DNA of 64,000 bases from Lapillicoccus jejuensis (GCF_006715055.1 NZ_VFMN01000001.1:806001-870000), one strand, 5' to 3'; positions 42,870 through 51,852 are shown, counted from the first letter of the stretch. Translations and numbers: made by a program. The notes: generated by a model not told the origin, from the sequence alone.

Positions 42870-43103
42870 AGTGATGATGGGTGCGGGCCCCCGCGCCGGG
42901 TCGGTCCTGACTCGCCGCCTGACTGACTTGAGGTCTTCAACGGGATCTGTCGGTCGGTCCCGGCGCGGGGTCTCACGGCACTCATCGTCCGAGGGTTGTG
43001 ACCTCATAGGAGCCTGTGCCAGCAGGCACCCATCACTGTCTTGTCCACTCGTTCGGATGGTGCATGCCGCCCACCCACCGTTCGAGAGTGAGAGAGGACG
43101 GCG
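42870..43103 (+). ncRNA. Candidate bridge RNA region of the IS110 element
   Basis: IS110 elements encode a structured bridge RNA in the non-coding end next to the transposase gene. In the IS110 group this is the 5' side, and here about 230 bases precede the ATG. The region has several short hairpins, for example GTGCC-AGCA-GGCAC at 43016-43029. It also carries the 15-base segment similar to the right end (42999-43013), which would fit a donor-binding guide. The limits and fold are not established from inspection alone. Confidence 0.45.
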
Positions 43104-44246
43104 ATGACCACCATCGCACGCGGCACCACGACAAACCATCGGCGAGACCAGCAGGCGGATCCGGATCCGCAGCTGGACCAGCAGCGCGAGCCCGGTCAGG
43201 TGGTTGGTGGGGTGGACACCCACCTTGACACCCACACGGCGGCCGCGCTCGACCCGGTCGGGCGGCTGCTCGGGCATGCCACGTTCCCGGCCGACCCGGG
43301 CGGGTACGCGGCGCTGCTGGCGTGGCTGCGGTCGTTCGGGACGGTGGTGGTGGTTGGGGTCGAGGGCACCGGCGCGTACGGCGCCGGCCTAACCCGCCAC
43401 CTGCGGGCCGAACAGGTGCAGCTGCTCGAGATCGACCGTCCCGACCGGCGGGCGCGCCGCAGCGCCGGCAAGTCCGACCCGCTCGACGCCGAAGCCGCGG
43501 CCCTGACCGCGTTAGCGCGCACCCGCACCGGGGTCCCGAAAGTGCGCGACGGGCGGGTCGAGGCGCTGCGGAACCTGCGCGTGGCCCGGCGCAGCGCGAT
43601 CGACCAGCGCGCGGACTGCCAGCGACGGATCAAGACCCTCATCGTGACCGCGGCCGAGCCGCTACGCGCGCGACTGCGGGGCCTGCCGACGCGGCAGCTG
43701 CTGGCAGCGTGCGCCGGGCTGCGCCCGGACCTGACCCGGGTCGGTGACCCCGAGCAGGCCACCAAGACCGCGCTGCGGGCCTTGGCCCGCCGCCACCACG
43801 CCCTCAGTGAGGAGATCACCGACCTCGACGCGGTCATCGACCCCCTCGTGGCCGCGATCAACCCCCAGCTCGTCGCGTTGAACGGCGTCGGCGCCGACGT
43901 GGCCGGTCAGCTGCTGGTCACCGCCGGAGAGAACAGCGACCGGGTCCACTCCGAAGCCGCGTTCGCGATGCTGTGCGGCGTCGCGCCGATCCCCGCCTCG
44001 TCCGGGCGGACCCACCGCCACCGCCTGAACCGGGGAGGGGACCGTCAGGCCAACGCCGCCCTGTACCGGGTCGTGCTGTGCCGGCTGAGATGGGACCCAC
44101 GCACCCAGGCCTACATGCACCGCCGAACCGAGCAAGGCCTGAGCAAGAAGGACATCATCCGCTGCCTCAAGCGCCTCATCGCCCGGGAGATCTACTACGT
44201 CCTCAACCCACGACTTCAGCCGTCGCCGGCCCTACAGACCATTTGA
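43104..44246 (+). CDS. IS110-family transposase
   Basis: 380 residues from ATG 43104 with GAGGA before it. N-terminal RuvC-like DEDD domain: GGVDTHLDTHTAAAL (first Asp), VVVGVEGTGAYG (Glu), and DRPDRRARRSAGKSDPLDAEAAAL (Asp pair). A coiled region follows (REEALs around 150-235), then the C-terminal Tnp domain, LVALNGVGADVAGQLLV and FAMLCGVAPIPASSGRTHRHRLNRGGDRQANAALYRVV, with the Ser that acts as nucleophile in IS110 recombinases. The frame is complete and the element is probably functional. Confidence 0.95.
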   Translation: MTTIARGTTTNHRRDQQADPDPQLDQQREPGQVVGGVDTHLDTHTAAALDPVGRLLGHATFPADPGGYAALLAWLRSFGTVVVVGVEGTGAYGAGLTRHLRAEQVQLLEIDRPDRRARRSAGKSDPLDAEAAALTALARTRTGVPKVRDGRVEALRNLRVARRSAIDQRADCQRRIKTLIVTAAEPLRARLRGLPTRQLLAACAGLRPDLTRVGDPEQATKTALRALARRHHALSEEITDLDAVIDPLVAAINPQLVALNGVGADVAGQLLVTAGENSDRVHSEAAFAMLCGVAPIPASSGRTHRHRLNRGGDRQANAALYRVVLCRLRWDPRTQAYMHRRTEQGLSKKDIIRCLKRLIAREIYYVLNPRLQPSPALQTI

Positions 44247-44264
44247 CATCCATAGGAGCATCCC

Positions 44265-44305
44265 GCGCTATGCCGTGCCCCACCCGGTGGGGCACGGCAT
44301 AGCGC
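44265..44305. repeat. Dispersed palindromic element, copy 3 (next to IS110 right end)
   Basis: A 19-bp perfect inverted repeat: arms 44265-44283 (GCGCTATGCCGTGCCCCAC) and 44287-44305 with a CCG loop. It begins within 6 bases of the likely IS110 right end. Unlike copies 1 and 2 it lacks the GCAGGTCAGGGGCCCGCG flank and instead is symmetric out to GCGC on both sides. Confidence 0.85.
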
Positions 44306-44422
44306 GCCTCGGAGGTGGGGTGGGTGGTGCGGTCGTCCACAACCCCCACCTGTTCCGGAGTCGTCCACAGGGGTGGACCCGCGCGGAGCGGGGGTGGGGG
44401 CCGGCGGGGCACGGTCGTCGGC

Positions 44423-45490
44423 ATGATCGAGGTCGCGGGGAGCTTGGGGGCGCAGCTGGGGGCAGCGCTGCGCACCGAGCGCTTCCTGCGGTCCACGAGC
44501 CAGCGGGCACTGGCGCGCGAGCTGGGGGTCAGCAAGTCGTTCATCGGGCGGCTGGAGAGCGGCGACCTGACCGGGAGCGCGGCCGCCGTGGCCCGGCTCG
44601 TCGAGCGGCTCGGCCTCGCCTTCGCCATCGTCGTGCCCGACGAGGACCTGGGCGCCGCCATGGTCGACGACTCCCCGCAGGCGCGCGAGCTCGCCGAACG
44701 GTGGCGACGCTCGGCCTCGGCGCGTCACGACGGCGGGTCCTGCCAGGGCGATGACCCCGTCCCCGACGAGGACGGCGCGCAGGTCGGCGGCCAGGGTGGC
44801 GGCGCGGGTGGCGGCGCGGGTGGCGGCCAGGGTGGCGGCGCGGGTGGCGGCGCGGGTGACCCTGCAGGAGCCGAGCACGACCGGCCGGCCCCGGGCCCGC
44901 ACCCACCGCGCCGTGACGACCCGGGGATCGAGCGGGCCCCCGAGGGGCCGCCGGGCTGGCTGCTGTCCTCCCGGCACCCGGAGGAGCTGACCGTGCCCGG
45001 GCAGCCGCCGCCGACCCGGGCGGGGCGGCGGGTCGTGGTCGGCACCCCCGCCGCGTGGCGGTCGCTGCGCCTCGACCGGTTCTACGACGACCCCGTGGCC
45101 CAGGTCGTCGCCGAGTCCTGGCAGCGCCGCGCCGAGGCCGAGCGCGTACGGGACGCGGCCGGACGGCGGATGCCGGCCCACGTCGTCTGCTTCCCCCTCC
45201 AGCTTCCGCGGATGTGGTGGCCGTGTCGGCACATCGGCTGGGACTGGCGCCGACGACCGATCTGGAGCTGGCGCCGCCACCCGTTGTGGGTCGTCGAGGT
45301 CCTCGTCACCGGCCCGAACCCGCCGCCGGTCGGGGCGCACCCGTTCGGCGGGTGCCCGCTGCAGGGGCACCCCTCCGAGGACACCCGCGGCGACTGGCCA
45401 CCCGACCCCTCGCGGCGCGCGGACCCGCAGCGGCGACGCCGACGCCCCGGCACGCCGAGCGGGGAGGGTGGGGCACACTGGCCCGCATGA
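44423..45490 (+). CDS. XRE-type helix-turn-helix protein with Gly-rich repeat
   Basis: 355 residues from ATG 44423. Residues about 10-75 form an XRE/Cro helix-turn-helix ([38 protein letters not shown]). Residues about 120-145 are six GGAG/GGQG tetrapeptides from a 12-base tandem repeat. The C-terminal half has a conserved-looking block ([57 protein letters not shown]) rich in Trp and Arg that I do not recognise, then a basic Pro-rich end. The stop overlaps the nuoD-like start by 4 bases (ATGA), so expression of the two is coupled. Probably a DNA-binding regulator with an unknown effector domain. Confidence 0.72.
   Translation: MIEVAGSLGAQLGAALRTERFLRSTSQRALARELGVSKSFIGRLESGDLTGSAAAVARLVERLGLAFAIVVPDEDLGAAMVDDSPQARELAERWRRSASARHDGGSCQGDDPVPDEDGAQVGGQGGGAGGGAGGGQGGGAGGGAGDPAGAEHDRPAPGPHPPRRDDPGIERAPEGPPGWLLSSRHPEELTVPGQPPPTRAGRRVVVGTPAAWRSLRLDRFYDDPVAQVVAESWQRRAEAERVRDAAGRRMPAHVVCFPLQLPRMWWPCRHIGWDWRRRPIWSWRRHPLWVVEVLVTGPNPPPVGAHPFGGCPLQGHPSEDTRGDWPPDPSRRADPQRRRRRPGTPSGEGGAHWPA
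44786..44857 (+). repeat. Six 12-base tandem repeats
   Basis: Units of GGCGGCGCGGGT, with the first and fourth units GGCGGCCAGGGT, giving a 36-base super-repeat used twice. In frame they encode ([12 protein letters not shown])x2. Such in-frame repeats can change length by slippage without frameshift. Confidence 0.9.
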
Positions 45491-46662
45491 CGACGACCGA
45501 CGCGGCCCGCCGCGAGCTCACGGTCGGCGTCGGGGCCGGGGGCCTCGCCACCGCCGAGATGGTGCTCAACATCGGCCCCCAGCACCCCGCCACCCACGGC
45601 GTCCTCCGGCTCAAGGTCGTCCTCGACGGCGAGCGCCTCGTCTCCGCCGAGCCGGTCGTCGGCTACATGCACCGCGGCGCCGAGAAGCTGTTCGAGGTCC
45701 GCGACTACCGCCAGGTCGTCGTCCTCGCCAACCGGCACGACTGGCTCTCCGCCTTCGCCAACGAGCTCGGCGTCGTCCTCGGCGTCGAGCGGATGCTCGG
45801 CATGGAGGTCCCCGAGCGGGCCGTCTGGGCCCGCACCCTGCTGGCCGAGCTCAACCGGGTCCTCAACCACCTGATGTTCCTCGGCTCCTACCCCCTCGAG
45901 CTCGGCGCGATCACCCCGATGTTCTACGGGTTCCGCGAGCGCGAGGAGCTCCAGGCCGTCATGGAGGAGGCGTCCGGCGGCCGGATGCACTACATGTTCA
46001 ACCGCGTCGGCGGCCTCAAGGAGGACCTGCCCGCCGGCTGGCTCGGCCGCACCCAGGCCGCTGTCGACGCCGTCACCCGCCGCCTGCCCGACCTCGAGAG
46101 CATGCTCGTCGGCAACGAGATCCTCGCCGGACGCACCCGCGGCGTCGGGGTCCTCAGCCCCGAGACCGTCCACGCCTACGGCGTCTCCGGCCCCATCGCC
46201 CGCGCCAGCGGCGTCGACCTCGACCTGCGCCGCGACGCGCCGTACCTCGCGTACGGCGAGCTGTTCGGCCCCGGGGGGCCCGGCCGGGTCGTCACCCGCA
46301 CCGCCGGCGACTGCCTCGCCCGCCTCGAGGTGCTCCTCGAGCAGACCCGGGTCTCGCTCGCCCTCGCGACCGCCTGCGTCGACCGCCTGCGCTCGCTGCC
46401 CGCCGGCCCGGTCAACGTCAAGCTGCCCAAGGTGCTCAAGGTCCCCGAGGGCCACCTCTACACGGCCACCGAGAACCCGCTCGGCCTCAACGGCTACTAC
46501 CTCGTCTCGCGCGGCGAGAAGACCCCGTGGCGGCTGAAGCTGCGCTCGGCGTCCTTCAACAACGTCGCCGTCCTCGCCGAGATGCTCCCGGGCACGCTGG
46601 TCGCCGACATGGTCGCGATCCTCGGGTCGATGTTCTTCGTCGTCGGGGACATCGACAAGTGA
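45487..46662 (+). CDS. Orphan NuoD-like NADH-quinone oxidoreductase subunit D paralogue
   Basis: 391 residues from ATG 45487. It has [70 protein letters not shown] at the start, the classic 49-kDa subunit signature, and [57 protein letters not shown], and a C-terminus [55 protein letters not shown]. Length is slightly under true NuoD (about 400-440). No other nuo gene is near, so this is a stand-alone paralogue of the quinone-site subunit. It is coupled to the XRE gene before it and to the lipoprotein gene after it. Confidence 0.92.
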   Translation: MTTTDAARRELTVGVGAGGLATAEMVLNIGPQHPATHGVLRLKVVLDGERLVSAEPVVGYMHRGAEKLFEVRDYRQVVVLANRHDWLSAFANELGVVLGVERMLGMEVPERAVWARTLLAELNRVLNHLMFLGSYPLELGAITPMFYGFREREELQAVMEEASGGRMHYMFNRVGGLKEDLPAGWLGRTQAAVDAVTRRLPDLESMLVGNEILAGRTRGVGVLSPETVHAYGVSGPIARASGVDLDLRRDAPYLAYGELFGPGGPGRVVTRTAGDCLARLEVLLEQTRVSLALATACVDRLRSLPAGPVNVKLPKVLKVPEGHLYTATENPLGLNGYYLVSRGEKTPWRLKLRSASFNNVAVLAEMLPGTLVADMVAILGSMFFVVGDIDK

Positions 46663-47180
46663 CCCGGGGCCGCGTCGCCACCGCGCTCACGGGGCTCGGG
46701 CTGGTCGCCGTCCCCGTCCTCGTCGGCTGCGCCTCGCACGACGGCAGCACCCCGCCGCCGTCGACGACCAGCACCGCCTCCCCCACGACGTCCGGCGGCT
46801 CGCCGGTCGACGGGACGCGGATCACCTCGCTCGGCGACCTCGCCGCCGCCTTCGGCTGCCCGACGAGCGTCACCCCCATCACCATCCCGCCGACGACCAC
46901 CCCGGCGCCGCTGCCCCCGCCGGTGACGAGCGGCACGGCCACGGTGCAGCCCCCGGCGACCGGCACCCCCACCGTCAGCCCGGCCGCGGTCGTCTGCGCC
47001 AGCCGGTACGCGGGCGGCGAGGCGCTCTACCTCTGGTACGCCCCCACACCGGCCGACCGCGACGTCGCGGTCCGGGCCGCGCTGGCCCGAGCCAAGTACG
47101 TCCACGCCGGACCGAACTGGGTCGCCGGTGGCGACGTCGACCCGAAGATGGGCTCCGTCGGCGGCGAGGTCTACCGCTGA
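46659..47180 (+). CDS. Putative lipoprotein
   Basis: 173 residues from GTG 46659, which overlaps the nuoD-like stop (GTGA). The signal peptide ends in the lipobox LVGC with Cys24. A Ser/Thr/Pro-rich linker (about 28-48 and 75-108) surrounds two short conserved-looking parts: [17 protein letters not shown] and the C-terminal [47 protein letters not shown]. The two Cys (about 66 and 112) may form a disulfide. It is surface-anchored by inference; function unknown. Confidence 0.75.
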   Translation: MTRGRVATALTGLGLVAVPVLVGCASHDGSTPPPSTTSTASPTTSGGSPVDGTRITSLGDLAAAFGCPTSVTPITIPPTTTPAPLPPPVTSGTATVQPPATGTPTVSPAAVVCASRYAGGEALYLWYAPTPADRDVAVRAALARAKYVHAGPNWVAGGDVDPKMGSVGGEVYR

Positions 47181-47689
47181 CGCTCGCGGTGGTCGTCGTC
47201 GCGGGACCCGCCGCGCCGGTCCCGCTCGTCCCGCTCGTCCCGGTCGTCGTCGACGCGGCACCAGTGCTGCACGAGCAGCCCGGCGGCGGACACGAGCACC
47301 GCCCCGAGGCCGAGCACGGCGAGGACGAGCACGTCCTGCTGCTGCGAGGGCACGTCGACGTCGGGCAGCAGCCGCACGACCTGGGCGGCGTACCACCCGA
47401 GCACCGCCGCCCCGGTCAGCGCCGCCGCCTGGGCCAGCGACAGCACCCGCGCGGCGTACAGCGGGTGCACCGGCTTGGTCGCCGTCCCCTGCACGAGCCG
47501 CCGCACCGGCCGGCCCGCGAGGACCAGCCCGACCGCGACGGCGAGCAGGATCGGCGCGGCCGCCCACGACGCGGACGGCACCTGCCGCCCGCTCTGCCCC
47601 CACAGCGTCAGCCCCACCCACGACACCAGCCCGGCCACGAGCGCCACAGCGAGCAGCAGCCGCACCCGCACCCCGTGCGGCGTGCTCAC
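47171..47689 (-). CDS. DUF3180 membrane protein of the folate cluster
   Basis: 172 residues from a GTG at 47689 that overlaps the folBK stop (two further in-frame GTGs lie just upstream). Four hydrophobic helices are visible: LLLAVALVAGLVSWVGLTLWG, SWAAAPILLAVAVGLVLAG, LSLAQAAALTGAAVLGWYAAQVV and DVLVLAVLGLGAVLVSAAGLLVQHW, then a highly charged tail (about 150-172) with Asp/Glu/Arg repeats. DUF3180 proteins follow folK in actinobacteria (Rv3605c in M. tuberculosis); the function is unknown. The stop overlaps the convergent lipoprotein gene by 10 bases. Confidence 0.8.
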   Translation of the reverse strand: MSTPHGVRVRLLLAVALVAGLVSWVGLTLWGQSGRQVPSASWAAAPILLAVAVGLVLAGRPVRRLVQGTATKPVHPLYAARVLSLAQAAALTGAAVLGWYAAQVVRLLPDVDVPSQQQDVLVLAVLGLGAVLVSAAGLLVQHWCRVDDDRDERDERDRRGGSRDDDHRERQR

Positions 47690-48633
47690 CACCACGCACC
47701 CCCGTCGGACCCCTCGGACCCGTCGGCCGCGCCCGGCCACGCCGGCCCCGGCCGCACGCCCTCGTCCCCGACGTCGGCCAGCAGCTCCCGGACCGGACGC
47801 ACCGCCCCGGCCCCGTCCCGCGCGACCGCGTCCGTGTCGGCGGCGAGCCACGGCACGAGGACGAAGCCCCGCTCGTGCGCCCGCGGGTGCGGCAGGGTGA
47901 GGTCCGGGTCGTCCGAGCGCACCTCGCCCGGCGTCCCCGCCCGACCGACCTGCAGCAGGTCGAGGTCGAGCGTCCGCGCGCCCCAGCGCACCTCGCGGGT
48001 GCGACCGTGCGCCACCTCGACCCCGTGCAGCGCGGCCAGCAGCGCCGCCGGATCGAGGGTGCTGTCGGCCAGCAGCACCGCGTTGAGGTAGACCGGCTGC
48101 TCCGGCCCGCCGACCGGGTCGGTCTCGACCAGCGGCGACACCGCGCGCACCCGCACCCCGCGCAGCGCCGCGACCTCGCGGACGGCCGCGGCCAGCGTCT
48201 CCCCCGCGTCACCGAGGTTGGCGCCCAGCGCGACGACGACCGGCCGGCCCCGCTCGCGCCGGACGTGCACGGCGACGTCCGAGAACGGCTGCCCGACCGG
48301 CGCCTGCGGCTTGTGCACCGTCACCTCGACCGCGTCGACGAGCGGTCGCGCGAGGCAGTCGTCGGCGACGACCTCGGCCAGCCGCTCGATGAGGTCGTAC
48401 GACGGCCCGGTGACCCGCGCGACGACGTCGGTCGCCACCTCGGCGTACGACACCGTGTGCGCGAGGTCGTCGCTGCGCCCGGCCCGGCCGAGGTCGAGCT
48501 CGAGCACGACGTCGACGACGAACGTCTGGCCCTGCTCCTTCTCGAAGGCCAGCACGCCGTGGTACCCGAAGGCCTCCACACCGGCGAGCAGGATCCGGTC
48601 GGTGCCGGACACCGCTCGGAACGAGGACGTCAT
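47686..48633 (-). CDS. Bifunctional dihydroneopterin aldolase / HPPK (FolB-FolK fusion)
   Basis: One 315-residue frame from ATG 48633, overlapping the folP stop (ATGA). Residues about 10-127 are FolB: DRILLAGVEAFGYHGVLAFEKEQGQTFVVDVVLELDL and VSYAEVATDVVARVTGPSYDLIERLAEVVADDCLA. Residues about 130-300 are FolK: PVVVALGANLGDAGETLAAAV, VRAVSPLVETDPVGGPEQPVYLNAVLLADS, WGARTLDLDLLQVG and LTLPHPRAHERGFVLVPWLAAD. The fused enzyme would turn dihydroneopterin into 6-hydroxymethyl-dihydropterin and then pyrophosphorylate it for FolP. In M. tuberculosis the two are separate genes. Confidence 0.95.
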   Translation of the reverse strand: MTSSFRAVSGTDRILLAGVEAFGYHGVLAFEKEQGQTFVVDVVLELDLGRAGRSDDLAHTVSYAEVATDVVARVTGPSYDLIERLAEVVADDCLARPLVDAVEVTVHKPQAPVGQPFSDVAVHVRRERGRPVVVALGANLGDAGETLAAAVREVAALRGVRVRAVSPLVETDPVGGPEQPVYLNAVLLADSTLDPAALLAALHGVEVAHGRTREVRWGARTLDLDLLQVGRAGTPGEVRSDDPDLTLPHPRAHERGFVLVPWLAADTDAVARDGAGAVRPVRELLADVGDEGVRPGPAWPGAADGSEGSDGGAWW

Positions 48634-49499
48634 CTCGGGTCTCCTGACCGTCGGTGGCTGGCGGTGCTGGCGAGGACGGCGAAGGCGTCACGGGTGCCGG
48701 GCACGTCGTGCACCCGCACCCCCCACACCCCCGCCTGGGCGGCGAGGACGCTCGTCGCCGCGGTGGCGGCGTCGCGGTCGGTCGGCGCCCGGGACGGGCC
48801 GCCGGGCAGGACGGCGACGCGGCCGAGGAAGGTCTTGCGCGAGGCCCCGAGCAGCAGCGGCTGGCCGAGGGCGACGAGCTCGTCGAGGTGGGCCAGCAGG
48901 GTCCAGTTGTGGTCGGCGTCCTTGGCGAAGCCCAGCCCCGGGTCGAGGACGAGCCGGTCGGCCCGCACCCCGGCGGCCAGCAGCGCGTCCCGCCGCTCCC
49001 CCAGCTCGCGCACGACGTCGGCGACGACGTCGTCGTACACCGCCCGGGACTGCATGTCCGTGCTGTGCCCGCGCCAGTGCATGGCGACGTACGGGCACCG
49101 GAGCTCGGCGACGAGCGGCACCATGGCCGGGTCGGCGAGGCCGCCGCTCACGTCGTTGACCATGGCCGCCCCCGCGAGGAGCGCCTGCTCGGCGACCTCG
49201 GCGCGCATCGTGTCGATCGACACGACGGCCCCCTCGGAGGCGAGGGTGCGCACGACCGGCACGACCCGGCGCAGCTCCTCCTCCACGCTGGGGCGCTCGG
49301 CCCCGGGGCGGGTCGACTCGCCGCCGACGTCGACGACGTCGGCGCCGGCGGCCCGCACCTCGCGCCCGTGCCGCACGGCCGCCTCGGTCTCGAACCACTC
49401 GCCGCCGTCGCTGAACGAGTCCGGGGTGACGTTGACGACGCCCATGACGACCGGGCGCCCCGCCGCGACGGGCAGGGGCTGCAGCCGGAAGGCGCTCAC
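48630..49499 (-). CDS. folP: Dihydropteroate synthase
   Basis: Joins the pterin pyrophosphate to p-aminobenzoate; it is the sulfonamide target. The GTG at 49499 overlaps the DUF2156 stop (GTGA) and gives 289 residues; an ATG at 49526 lies inside the previous gene and is less likely. Motifs: MGVVNVTPDSFSDGGEW, DVVDVGGESTRPGAERPSVEEELRRVVPVV, VSIDTMRAEVAEQALLAGAAMVNDVSGG, YVAMHWRGHSTDMQ, VLDPGLGFAKDADHNWTLLAHL, LLLGASRKTFLG and GVRVHDV. Confidence 0.97.
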   Translation of the reverse strand: MSAFRLQPLPVAAGRPVVMGVVNVTPDSFSDGGEWFETEAAVRHGREVRAAGADVVDVGGESTRPGAERPSVEEELRRVVPVVRTLASEGAVVSIDTMRAEVAEQALLAGAAMVNDVSGGLADPAMVPLVAELRCPYVAMHWRGHSTDMQSRAVYDDVVADVVRELGERRDALLAAGVRADRLVLDPGLGFAKDADHNWTLLAHLDELVALGQPLLLGASRKTFLGRVAVLPGGPSRAPTDRDAATAATSVLAAQAGVWGVRVHDVPGTRDAFAVLASTASHRRSGDPR

Positions 49500-51280
49500 G
49501 CCTGACCCTCCCGCAGCCGGCGCCACGTCGGCCAGACGAGGAAGGCCTCAGCCTCGAGGGCGGCGAGCGAGACCCGCGGCAGGTCCCCCGGCCCCGGGTA
49601 GAGCAGGAACCGGCTCTGCCACTCGGGCTGGAACTTGGCGTTGAAGCGGTAGAGGCTCTCGATCTGGAACCAGCGCGAGGCGACGATGAGCACCGAGCGG
49701 CGCAGCCGCAGCAGCGGCCCGGCCCCCAGCCGCTCGCCGCGCTCGAAGACCGCGCGGAACGCGGCGAAGTTGAGGGACACCCGCGTCACCCCGAGCCGCG
49801 GGGCCGCCTCCATGACGGCGGCGACGAGCAGCTCGTTGACGCCGGGTGCGGCGTCGACGTCGCGCCGCATGAGGTCGAGCGAGAGCCCGTCCGCACCCCA
49901 CGGGACCAGCTGCACCATGGCGCGCACGGTGCCCTCGTGCCACGCGGTGACGAGGACCGCGTCGGGGTCGCGCGGGTCGGCGACCCGGCCCAGCGCCATG
50001 CTGAAGCCGCGCTCGGTCTCCGAGCCCCGCCAGGCGGCGGCGTCGGCGAGGACGGTCGCCCGCAGCCCGTCCTCGAGCTCGCCGACCCGGTCGACCCGGG
50101 TCTCGTAGCCGTGCCGGCGCACCCGGGAGACCATCTGGCGCACGTTGCGCATCGGCCGGCCCTCGAGGGTGAAGTCCTCGGTCGTCAGCACCGCCTCGTC
50201 GCCGAGCTCGAGCGCGTCGAGCCCGGCGTGCTCGGCCCACGCCTCGCCGGCCTGCTCGGAGCAGCCGAGGACGGCGACGGTCCACGCGTGCGCCGCGGCC
50301 TGCTCCTGGAAGGCGAGGATCGCCTCGGGCCAGGCGTCGCTCGGCCCGACCGGGTCGCCGCTGGCCAGCATGACGCCGCCCACGACGCGGTACCCGACGG
50401 CGGCCCGGCCGGACGGGGACCACAGCACGGCCTTGTCGGTGCGCAGGGCGAAGTAGCCCAGCGAGTCCTCGCCCCGGCGCAGCAGCGGCCGCAGCCGCTG
50501 GGCGTCGTCGTCGGAGAGGACGGCGCGCGGCTCGGGGCTGCGCAGGACGACGTACGCCGTCGCGGCGAGGGTGAGCAGGCCGAGCCCCGCGAGCACCGTC
50601 CCGACGAGGTCGGCGGCGCGGTGGGTGGCGAAGCCGACCGGGCCGTCGAGGCCGACGAGCCCCGCGGCGACCTCGCTGAGCGCGGCCGCGAGCGACGGGG
50701 CCCCGCCGACCTCGAACCGCTCGGCGGCGTAGACAACGGCGGTCCCGACGACGAGGTCGGCGAGCAGCAGCCCGAGGAACACCCGCACCGCGCGCCAGCG
50801 GCTCTGCGGGTCGCCCTGGGCGCGGAAGTCGCCGCGGCGCACGACGAGGACGACGAGCAGCGCCACCGAGACGACCGCGTGGACGGGGCTGAGGTGCACC
50901 GCCCCCGCGGCCGCGCTGACCGCGAGCAGGACGACGACGGCCCGCCAGGCGCGCCGTTTGCGCCGGCGCAGACCGTGCCCGAGGACGAGCAGCGCCAGCC
51001 CGGTGAGGATCGAGGCCGACACCGAGATGGTGACGACGCCGGGCAGGAGCGCGCCGACCTCGTGCAGCCGGGGTCGCCACAGCCGCACGAGGGTGCCGAC
51101 GAGGTCGACGAGCCCGACCAGCGAGGTGAGCAGGCCGAGGACCCGCGGGGTGCGGGCCCGCAGGTCCGCCGCCCGCGGACCGGCGGACGCCCCCTCGGGC
51201 GCGTCCGTCCGGGGGGACGGGCGGCCCGGCGGGGGCGCCGGGGCGGAGGCCGACGCCGAGGGCGACGGTCGGGTGCTCAG
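49496..51280 (-). CDS. DUF2156 phosphatidylglycerol lysyltransferase-like membrane protein
   Basis: About 594 residues. No ATG or GTG lies at a sensible place. A CTG at 51280 overlaps the folE stop (CTGA), paralleling the 4-base overlaps of this operon, and is my choice; the ATG at 51415 is inside folE. After a Pro/Ser/Ala N-terminus there are about six membrane helices (residues about 50-250), then a double GNAT-like domain: [79 protein letters not shown] and [21 protein letters not shown]. The layout is that of MprF/LysX-like aminoacyl-lipid transferases, although the aminoacyl substrate cannot be named. Confidence 0.82.
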   Translation of the reverse strand: MSTRPSPSASASAPAPPPGRPSPRTDAPEGASAGPRAADLRARTPRVLGLLTSLVGLVDLVGTLVRLWRPRLHEVGALLPGVVTISVSASILTGLALLVLGHGLRRRKRRAWRAVVVLLAVSAAAGAVHLSPVHAVVSVALLVVLVVRRGDFRAQGDPQSRWRAVRVFLGLLLADLVVGTAVVYAAERFEVGGAPSLAAALSEVAAGLVGLDGPVGFATHRAADLVGTVLAGLGLLTLAATAYVVLRSPEPRAVLSDDDAQRLRPLLRRGEDSLGYFALRTDKAVLWSPSGRAAVGYRVVGGVMLASGDPVGPSDAWPEAILAFQEQAAAHAWTVAVLGCSEQAGEAWAEHAGLDALELGDEAVLTTEDFTLEGRPMRNVRQMVSRVRRHGYETRVDRVGELEDGLRATVLADAAAWRGSETERGFSMALGRVADPRDPDAVLVTAWHEGTVRAMVQLVPWGADGLSLDLMRRDVDAAPGVNELLVAAVMEAAPRLGVTRVSLNFAAFRAVFERGERLGAGPLLRLRRSVLIVASRWFQIESLYRFNAKFQPEWQSRFLLYPGPGDLPRVSLAALEAEAFLVWPTWRRLREGQA

Positions 51281-51849
51281 GACCGGCCGCCTCGCAGCAG
51301 CGACATGGCCTCGGCGCGGGTGGCGGCGTCGCGCAGCTGCCCGCGCACGGCCGACGTGATGGTGCGCGAGCCGGGCTTGTGCACCCCGCGCATCGACATG
51401 CACAGGTGCTCGCACTCGACGACGACGATGACGCCCCGCACGCCGAGGTGGTCGACCAGCGCGTCGGCGACCTGCGTCGTCAGCCGCTCCTGCACCTGCG
51501 GGCGTCGGGCGAAGACGTCGACGAGCCGGCCGATCTTCGACAGCCCCGTGACCTTGCCGTCCTTGGCCGGGATGTACCCGACGTGGGCGAGCCCGTGGAA
51601 CGGGACGAGGTGGTGCTCGCAGGTGCTGTAGACCTCGATGTCGCGCACGATGACGAGCTCGTCGTGGTTGATCGCGAAGGTCTTGTCGAGCACCATCGAC
51701 GGCGTCATGTCGAGACCGGCGAAGATCTCGGCGTAGGCCCGGGCCACGCGCCCGGGCGTCTCACGCAGCCCCTCGCGGTCGGGGTCCTCCCCGACCGCGA
51801 GCAGCAGCTCGCGGACCGCGGCCTCGGCCCGCTCCTGGTCGACGGCCAC
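51277..51849 (-). CDS. folE: GTP cyclohydrolase I
   Basis: First step of tetrahydrofolate synthesis, GTP to dihydroneopterin triphosphate. 190 residues from GTG 51849, 3 bases after the ftsH stop. The zinc-binding Cys and His residues are seen in [21 protein letters not shown] and [29 protein letters not shown]. Substrate-binding [28 protein letters not shown] is intact. It is co-transcribed with ftsH. Confidence 0.97.
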   Translation of the reverse strand: MAVDQERAEAAVRELLLAVGEDPDREGLRETPGRVARAYAEIFAGLDMTPSMVLDKTFAINHDELVIVRDIEVYSTCEHHLVPFHGLAHVGYIPAKDGKVTGLSKIGRLVDVFARRPQVQERLTTQVADALVDHLGVRGVIVVVECEHLCMSMRGVHKPGSRTITSAVRGQLRDAATRAEAMSLLRGGRS

Positions 51850-51852
51850 CGG

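Larger units (their letters stand above)
42870..44264 (+). mobile_element. IS110-family insertion sequence (ends approximate)
   Basis: Contains an intact IS110-type transposase gene with about 230 bases of non-coding sequence before it and only about 18 after it. IS110 elements normally have no terminal inverted repeats, and none is seen. The sequence TGACCTCATAGGAGC (42999-43013) in the upstream region nearly repeats TGACATCCATAGGAGC (44244-44259) at the right end. The right boundary must lie between the transposase stop (44246) and the start of the palindrome at 44265; the left boundary is uncertain between the copC hairpin and about 42999. Lower AT bias of the flanks does not help to place it. 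Confidence 0.75.
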
